From assembly GCA_028694275.1 (NCBI GenBank), contig JAQUTS010000072.1, positions 1 to 8,631 of the forward strand: DNA of 8,631 nucleotides, written 5' to 3'. The notes under the pieces were generated by a model. It was not told the DNA's origin and searched no databases. It was given only the letters and a program-made list of their open reading frames with translations. Positions within the stretch are counted from its first letter, which is position 1. Every line of letters starts with the position of its first letter. Shown in pieces: positions 4,899 to 8,631 of the stretch. The position numbers were made by a program, and so were the translations under genes. The DNA is from Candidatus Gastranaerophilales bacterium. Its GTDB lineage: Bacteria > Cyanobacteriota > Vampirovibrionia > Gastranaerophilales > CAJFVJ01.

Positions 4899-6077
4899 TT
4901 AAATCTTAAAAGCCTTTTTGTAGAAGAGATATCCGCCTACTGATGCAATTACGATATTAGGAAGCCAAGTCCCTAAAAACGGCGGAAGCATGCAAGTTTC
5001 ACCCAAAGATGATGCCAAAGCCTGCAGTATGTAATAGAAGAAAATTACGCCGATACTGAATAAAAAACCTCTGTTAAATCTGACTCTTGGCGGTGTTATG
5101 GCCAAAGGTACACCTATGAGGACAAAAATCACGGACATCATAGGCAGTGCAAGTTTGTTATAAAGCTCCATCCAAAACGGTGCAAGTTCTTTTGCAGGTT
5201 CATTTCTGTGGGTATAGAGATATTTAATAAGTCTTATTGTTGTGATTTCTTTTTCGTAATCTTTATCAACAAGATTCATCAGATCGGGGTTGTTATAATA
5301 ATCTAAATCGCCAAAAATCGTTGCATTAAGCACCTTTCCGCTTTCTGATACGGTGTAGATTACTCCGTTTTTGAATTCCCAAAAAGTTTTTTGCGCTTTG
5401 CCTTCTTTTGCTTGCAAGAGCATAGTGGAATCTTTTTTTGACAAGTCCAAAAGCGTTACGCCGTAGAGTTTGTTGTCTTCGCATTTTGATATGTAGAAAA
5501 GTCGTTTGAGTTTGCCGTCTTTGAGTTCTTTGAGAGTGAAGTTTTCAGTTCCGTTTGGTACGTTTTTTTGCTGCATTGCCCAAATGGTGAGTTTTTTGGC
5601 CTGAGCGTTTGCAATAGGAGCAAAAAGCTCATTGACTACAAGCCCCGATAGCATTGCTGCTATCCCAAAGATGAAAACAGGTCTTGCTATTCGGGCAAGA
5701 CTGATGCCGCAAGCTCTCATAATAGAGAGTTCTGAGTCCATGCTGAGCTTGTTGATGGTCATAACCGTTGCCAATAGCACCCCCATAGGTATTGTCATTG
5801 ACAAAATTGCCGGTAGTTTCAGTATGACGATAAAAATCGCCACATTGAAAGGGATTCCGTACAAGCTGATTTGTTTTATCAGGGTCAAAAGTGTGTCTGA
5901 AGCAAAAATAATTGATGTAAAAATAACAAGTCCCATCAAAAAGGACTCAAAAAGACCTCTTAGAATGTACCAATCAAGTGTCAAAAAGTGTTTATTCAGC
6001 AAAAAAGTTTTGCGCGCAAGCTTGCGCAGCTTTTTCTTGAGTTTTTTACTTTTTACCAGTTTTTCTATTTTTGCCAT
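4899..6077 (-). CDS. LptF/LptG family (YjgP/YjgQ) lipopolysaccharide export permease
   Basis: This is a 392-residue inner-membrane protein of the LptB2FG-type transporter, which extracts lipopolysaccharide from the inner membrane and passes it to LptC/LptA. Three membrane segments (about residues 44-66, 78-108 and 130-155) are followed by a soluble domain (about 156-300, the periplasmic jellyroll of the family). Three more segments follow (about 306-328, 336-358 and 366-386). SELSIMRACGIS (115-126) is the conserved cytoplasmic coupling-helix motif that contacts LptB. I cannot tell F from G. An unusual Lys/Arg-rich N-terminal extension of about 33 residues (13 K/R in the first 30) precedes the usual start of the family (here LDWYILRGLF). 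The start at 6077 has AGGGG five bases upstream. No second permease lies adjacent, so the partner is elsewhere or the protein works as a homodimer. It is divergent from trxA. Confidence 0.9.
   Translation of the reverse strand: MAKIEKLVKSKKLKKKLRKLARKTFLLNKHFLTLDWYILRGLFESFLMGLVIFTSIIFASDTLLTLIKQISLYGIPFNVAIFIVILKLPAILSMTIPMGVLLATVMTINKLSMDSELSIMRACGISLARIARPVFIFGIAAMLSGLVVNELFAPIANAQAKKLTIWAMQQKNVPNGTENFTLKELKDGKLKRLFYISKCEDNKLYGVTLLDLSKKDSTMLLQAKEGKAQKTFWEFKNGVIYTVSESGKVLNATIFGDLDYYNNPDLMNLVDKDYEKEITTIRLIKYLYTHRNEPAKELAPFWMELYNKLALPMMSVIFVLIGVPLAITPPRVRFNRGFLFSIGVIFFYYILQALASSLGETCMLPPFLGTWLPNIVIASVGGYLFYKKAFKI
6014..6027. repeat. Perfect 14-base palindrome inside the permease start region
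   Basis: GCGCAAGCTTGCGC lies in codons 17-22 of the permease gene, where Lys/Arg/Leu codons are unusually GC-rich for this genome (CGC arginines). It could form a hairpin in the early coding mRNA. It may be only a consequence of the repeated basic residues. Confidence 0.5.
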
Positions 6078-6096
6078 ATCGACCCCTATACTTTTT

Positions 6097-6125
6097 AGTT
6101 TATTATGATAAAATCAAAAAGTAAA
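6097..6125 (-). promoter_or_regulatory. Candidate promoter for the permease gene
   Basis: On the minus strand, -35 TTTACT (6125-6120) and -10 TAAACT (6102-6097) are 17 bp apart, each 4 of 6. The predicted start near 6090 gives a short leader. It overlaps the candidate trxA promoter on the other strand, so the two may compete. The region is very AT-rich, so chance matches are easy. Confidence 0.35.
6107..6114 (+). promoter_or_regulatory. Candidate extended -10 element for trxA
   Basis: GATAAAAT, preceded by T at 6106, gives TGA-TAAAAT, an extended -10 (TGn plus a 5-of-6 hexamer at 6109-6114). No good -35 is present at the standard distance, as is common with extended -10 promoters. The start would be near 6121, followed by AGGAGA (6145-6150) before trxA. 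Confidence 0.4.
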
Positions 6126-6157
6126 TTTTTTAAATTAAATTCGCAGGAGATAATTTT

Positions 6158-6484
6158 ATGTCAAAAGCACTTGAAGTAAATGAATCAAATTTCGATCAAG
6201 AGGTAAAACAGTCTGACACACCTGTTGTTGTGGTGGATTTTTGGGCTCCTTGGTGTGGACCTTGCAGAAAACTTTCACCCGTTATTGATGAAATAGCAGA
6301 TGATTTTGGTGACAAAATAAAAGTTGTTAAGGTTAATACTGATGAAAACCTAAAAATTGCTCAAGAATACAGCATCAGCGGAATCCCAAGCATTTTGGTG
6401 TTTAAAGGCGGCGAGGCTGTTGAGCGTTTGGTAGGTGTTATGGCCAAAGCTTCTTTGGTTTCAAACATCGAAAAACATCTGTAA
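6158..6484 (+). CDS. trxA: Thioredoxin
   Basis: This 108-residue cytoplasmic protein disulfide reductant is reduced by thioredoxin reductase and serves ribonucleotide reductase, peroxiredoxins and other partners. It has the full-length single-domain fold. The redox motif WCGPC is at residues 32-36, the buried acid D27 is in VVVDFWAPW, cis-Pro77 is in SGIPSILVF, and the KGG turn is at 83-85. There is no signal peptide. ATG at 6158 has AGGAGA (6145-6150) seven bases upstream. It is a single-gene unit: divergent from the permease gene, and convergent with the phosphorylase gene, with which it shares a terminator. A palindrome, TAAGAAATTTCTTA, overlaps the stop codon (6482-6495). Confidence 0.97.
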   Translation: MSKALEVNESNFDQEVKQSDTPVVVVDFWAPWCGPCRKLSPVIDEIADDFGDKIKVVKVNTDENLKIAQEYSISGIPSILVFKGGEAVERLVGVMAKASLVSNIEKHL

Positions 6485-6510
6485 GAAATTTCTTATAATA
6501 GATTTGAATT

Positions 6511-6541
6511 AAAAAGGCGCACTGTTTTTGTGTGCCTTTTT
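6511..6541. terminator. Bidirectional intrinsic terminator shared by trxA and the phosphorylase gene
   Basis: AAAAAGGCGCAC (6511-6522) and GTGTGCCTTTTT (6530-6541) form a 12-bp stem with one G-U pair and a seven-base loop. T-runs lie on both strands. It lies 26 bases after the trxA stop and 2 bases after the stop of the convergent phosphorylase gene. Confidence 0.9.
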
Positions 6542-6543
6542 GG

Positions 6544-7827
6544 TTAGATTATTTTGTAAATCAAGGGTTCTTTTTCGGGTTTTTCGTTTGATATTTCAAA
6601 TGCGGTACAAATTTGCTCCGCAATTTCTTGTGTGTTTTGAGTATTTGAGTGCAAAGTCGCAAGGATTTCGCCTTGATCGATTTTATCACCTGTTTTTTTG
6701 TTGAGAACAACTCCTACAGAATAATCAATCGGGTCTTCTTTTCTATCGCGTCCTGCTCCCAAGGATTTGGCTGCTTTTGCGATGGTTAGTGCGTCTGCGT
6801 TTTTAATATATCCTGATTTTTTGGCGGTTACGGGAATTTGATATTTAGCTTTTGGAAGTCCGTTATCAAGGTTTCCGCCTTGTGCTTTTATTAGTTCTTC
6901 AAATTTTCTGTACGCGGAGCCGTCATTCAGGGATTTTTCCAAAAGTTCATAGGCTTCTTTTGCTGATTTGGCCTTTTTGGCTTCGGTAAGGGCTATGGCT
7001 CCAAGGTGAAGAGTCAATTCAGTTGTGTCTTTTGGCCCTTTTCCCAATAATGTGTCGATGGCTTCTTGTATTTCAAGACTGTTGCCAATGGCAAGTCCGA
7101 GCGGCTCTTCCATTGATGTTATGGCACAAATTAGATTACGGCCGAGTCTTTTTGCAACTTCTTTCATAAGCATTGAGAGCTCTAGTGCTTCTTCTTTTGT
7201 TTTGATAAAAGCTCCTGAACCGTATTTGACATCAAGAATGATGATTTTTGCGCCTGCGGCAATTTTTTTGGAGACAACACTTGATGCGATTAGCCCCATA
7301 CTATCGACCGTTGCTGTTACATCACGCATTGCATAGAGTTTTCCATCAGCAGGTGCAAGCTCTACTGTTTGTCCTGCAATTGCTACGCCTATTTTTTTGA
7401 CTTGTTCCAAAAATTTATTTATGGGCAAAGAAGTGTCGAATCCTTGTATAGAGTCAAGTTTGTCTATGGTACCGCCTGTGTGCCCGAGGCTTCTGCCTGA
7501 TAGCTTTGCCACCGGAAGACCTGCTTGTGCTAATAGAGGGAGCAAAATGAGTGTTATTTTGTCTCCGACGCCGCCGGTTGAGTGTTTGTCGACTGTGTTT
7601 TCTCCAAATTCTGAGAGGTCCAAAACATCCCCTGAATTTGCCATGGCATATGTGAGATAGGTCGTTTCATCGGTATTGAGCCCCCTGAAATAAACAGCCA
7701 TAAGCCAAGCACTGAGTTGATAATCAGGGATTGAGTTTGACAGGATTCCTCTTATCAAAAAATCTATTTCTTCTTTTGAATGCTCAAGGCCGTGTTTTTT
7801 TTTGCTTATTAAATCTGTTATTTTCAT
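6544..7827 (-). CDS. pdp: Pyrimidine-nucleoside phosphorylase (thymidine phosphorylase family)
   Basis: This cytoplasmic salvage enzyme splits uridine, thymidine or deoxyuridine with phosphate to give the base and (deoxy)ribose-1-phosphate. It has 427 residues from ATG at 7827, close to the roughly 433 of the Geobacillus enzyme. Visible motifs are DKHSTGGVGDK (80-90, phosphate binding), KLSGRSLGHTGGTIDKL (108-124), and the active-site residues R168, S183 and K187 in YAMRDVTATV and SSVVSKKIAAGA. Residue 108 is Lys, as in broad-specificity enzymes, where E. coli thymidine phosphorylase has Met111. This favours EC 2.4.2.2 over strict DeoA. I chose 7827 because MKITDLI aligns with the family start and keeps numbering colinear. 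An in-frame ATG at 7839 would add four residues and cannot be excluded. No other nucleoside-salvage gene lies in the window. Confidence 0.93.
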   Translation of the reverse strand: MKITDLISKKKHGLEHSKEEIDFLIRGILSNSIPDYQLSAWLMAVYFRGLNTDETTYLTYAMANSGDVLDLSEFGENTVDKHSTGGVGDKITLILLPLLAQAGLPVAKLSGRSLGHTGGTIDKLDSIQGFDTSLPINKFLEQVKKIGVAIAGQTVELAPADGKLYAMRDVTATVDSMGLIASSVVSKKIAAGAKIIILDVKYGSGAFIKTKEEALELSMLMKEVAKRLGRNLICAITSMEEPLGLAIGNSLEIQEAIDTLLGKGPKDTTELTLHLGAIALTEAKKAKSAKEAYELLEKSLNDGSAYRKFEELIKAQGGNLDNGLPKAKYQIPVTAKKSGYIKNADALTIAKAAKSLGAGRDRKEDPIDYSVGVVLNKKTGDKIDQGEILATLHSNTQNTQEIAEQICTAFEISNEKPEKEPLIYKII

Positions 7828-7862
7828 TTGAGACCCCATAAAACCACTCTACAGATGTGTAA

Positions 7863-7891
7863 ATTATAACTTCATTTGCTGCTTTTGTAAA
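7863..7891 (-). promoter_or_regulatory. Promoter of the phosphorylase gene
   Basis: On the minus strand, -35 TTTACA (7891-7886, 5 of 6) and a perfect -10 TATAAT (7868-7863) are 17 bp apart. This is the best sigma70-type match in the window. Transcription should start near 7856, leaving a leader of 17 to 29 nt depending on which ATG is used. Confidence 0.75.
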
Positions 7892-7906
7892 AAAATATTC
7901 TTTAAA

Positions 7907-7931
7907 TACAACAAAAAAATAAAGTGTTGTA
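7907..7931. promoter_or_regulatory. Inverted repeat upstream of the TPR gene (possible operator)
   Basis: TACAACA (7907-7913) and TGTTGTA (7925-7931) form a perfect 7-bp inverted repeat with an 11-bp A-rich centre, 22 bases before the TPR-gene ATG. The size and spacing fit a dimeric repressor site. No convincing plus-strand -35/-10 pair is visible here. TACAAT (7930-7935) is a possible -10 but sits very close to the start codon. Confidence 0.35.
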
Positions 7932-7953
7932 CAATGATACCAACGGAGAAACT

Positions 7954-8631
7954 ATGCATAGAACAACACAAAAAGCAGTATTTACAACACTTTTGGCCGC
8001 ATCTGTTACGATAGGGGGCATGGCTTTTGCTTATACGCCGCCGTTTTTGAGTGATGACAATTACCAAAAAGGGATTATTTCTCTAAGTTCCAACAACTAT
8101 TCTGCGGCGGTTACAGAGCTATCGCAAGCTATCTCCAAATATCCTAATATCCCTGAAATACAGTCCAATTTGTCCGATGCTTATTATAGACGGGGGATTG
8201 ATTATCTTGGGCAAGGCGATTACAAAAAAGCTGCAAATGATTTTAGGGCGGCGATTTTTTATCTTAAATATTGCCAAAACCCCACAGCGATAGAACTTCA
8301 AAAAGCAAGCATCAGCGAAAAAACATTGAGGGATTGTTTGGTTGATAATAATTTTCCCATAGATCCCAAAAGCAGATTCTTGGAAGGTAAAAAACTTCGC
8401 GCGCAGGGATTTTTTCCTCAGGCGATTATAGAATTTATGGAAGTTGCAAAAGATCCTTCTTTGAGGGCTTTGGCTCTTGATAATGCGGGTGATTTGTTTG
8501 TATTACTTTCCCAAAATCAAAATGCGATGGAGGCTTATAAAGATTCTCTTGGGGCCAATTCTCTTAATTATGATGTGCATTTCAAGTTTGCCAAGCTTCT
8601 TGAAAAAGAAGGAATGACAGATAAAGCTATC
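7954..8631 (+). CDS. Secreted TPR-repeat protein, 3' end beyond window
   Basis: The frame stays open for 226 codons from ATG at 7954 to the window end. The N-terminus looks like a signal peptide: a basic start (HRTTQK), a hydrophobic core (about residues 9-24), and an Ala-Phe-Ala site followed by YTPP, with predicted cleavage after about residue 26. There is no lipobox. The mature part is helical with TPR-like repeats. YQKGIISLSSNNYSAAVTELSQAI (about 37-60) and YYRRGIDYLGQGDYKKAANDF (about 77-97) are clear. Weaker units lie near 143-165, 172-195 and 208-226. Such domains scaffold protein-protein contacts, so it probably acts in the periplasm or envelope. The specific partner is unknown. GGAG (7945-7948) lies five bases before the ATG. 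It is divergent from the phosphorylase gene with no obvious functional link. Confidence 0.85.
   Translation, partial: MHRTTQKAVFTTLLAASVTIGGMAFAYTPPFLSDDNYQKGIISLSSNNYSAAVTELSQAISKYPNIPEIQSNLSDAYYRRGIDYLGQGDYKKAANDFRAAIFYLKYCQNPTAIELQKASISEKTLRDCLVDNNFPIDPKSRFLEGKKLRAQGFFPQAIIEFMEVAKDPSLRALALDNAGDLFVLLSQNQNAMEAYKDSLGANSLNYDVHFKFAKLLEKEGMTDKAI

Noticed and set aside
5632..6108. 158-codon plus-strand open frame opposite the permease gene
   Set aside because: It is antisense to a clearly conserved membrane protein, and its hydrophobic and Ser-rich pattern follows from the opposite strand.
7025..7660. Plus-strand open frames of 103 and 87 codons opposite the phosphorylase gene
   Set aside because: They are shadows of the conserved enzyme on the other strand, with no start context.
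7864..8301. Minus-strand open frames of 67 and 60 codons over the phosphorylase promoter and TPR gene
   Set aside because: One runs through the near-consensus phosphorylase promoter and both overlap the TPR coding frame. Their predicted proteins show no recognisable features.
1..8631. Mobile element, CRISPR array, toxin-antitoxin or defence genes
   Set aside because: There are no transposase-like frames, no terminal inverted repeats with target duplications, and no regularly spaced direct repeats. All coding space is accounted for by housekeeping genes and one TPR gene.

Overview
The window is 8.6 kb of low-GC bacterial chromosome. It carries a ribosomal-protein/RNA-polymerase block on the minus strand, followed by short, mostly divergent housekeeping units. 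The lineage is probably a non-photosynthetic relative of Cyanobacteria (Vampirovibrionia/Melainabacteria, possibly the gut order Gastranaerophilales). This is inferred from cyanobacterium-like stretches in RpoB (DQTNPLAELTHKRRIS; YDLGKVGRYKMNKKL; SVATSLIPFIEH) and in L7/L12 (VRTITGLGLKEAK), from the absence of large RpoB insertions, from an LptF/LptG-type permease implying an outer membrane, and from the low GC content. No 16S gene is present, so the placement is not proven.

Minus-strand block, read right to left. The lptF/G-like permease gene (6077-4899) comes first. It is followed by a candidate sigma70 promoter, an L10 leader (about 4840-4774) and a candidate attenuator (4750-4712). Then come rplJ (4666-4136), a 182-bp structured spacer, rplL (3953-3579), a 559-bp spacer and rpoB (3019 to beyond position 1, missing only its last ~55 residues). 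The rplL-rpoB spacer holds a strong bidirectional terminator, a second perfect hairpin, a candidate rpoB promoter and a GC-rich, hairpin-rich rpoB leader. rplJL and rpoB therefore look like separately controlled transcription units. rplK and rplA, which usually precede rplJ, are not there.

Right-hand part. trxA (6158-6484, plus) is divergent from the permease gene over 80 bp. It converges on a pyrimidine-nucleoside phosphorylase gene (7827-6544, minus), and the two share a bidirectional terminator. The phosphorylase gene has a near-consensus promoter (TTTACA-17-TATAAT). Divergent from it is the 5' part of a secreted TPR-repeat protein gene (7954 to beyond the window end), preceded by an inverted repeat.

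No mobile element, CRISPR array, tRNA, rRNA or obvious defence system is visible. The most interesting material is non-coding: the L10 autoregulatory leader with a probable attenuator, the uncharacterised structured rpoB leader, and a diverged repeat present in both intergenic spacers of the rplJ-rplL-rpoB block.
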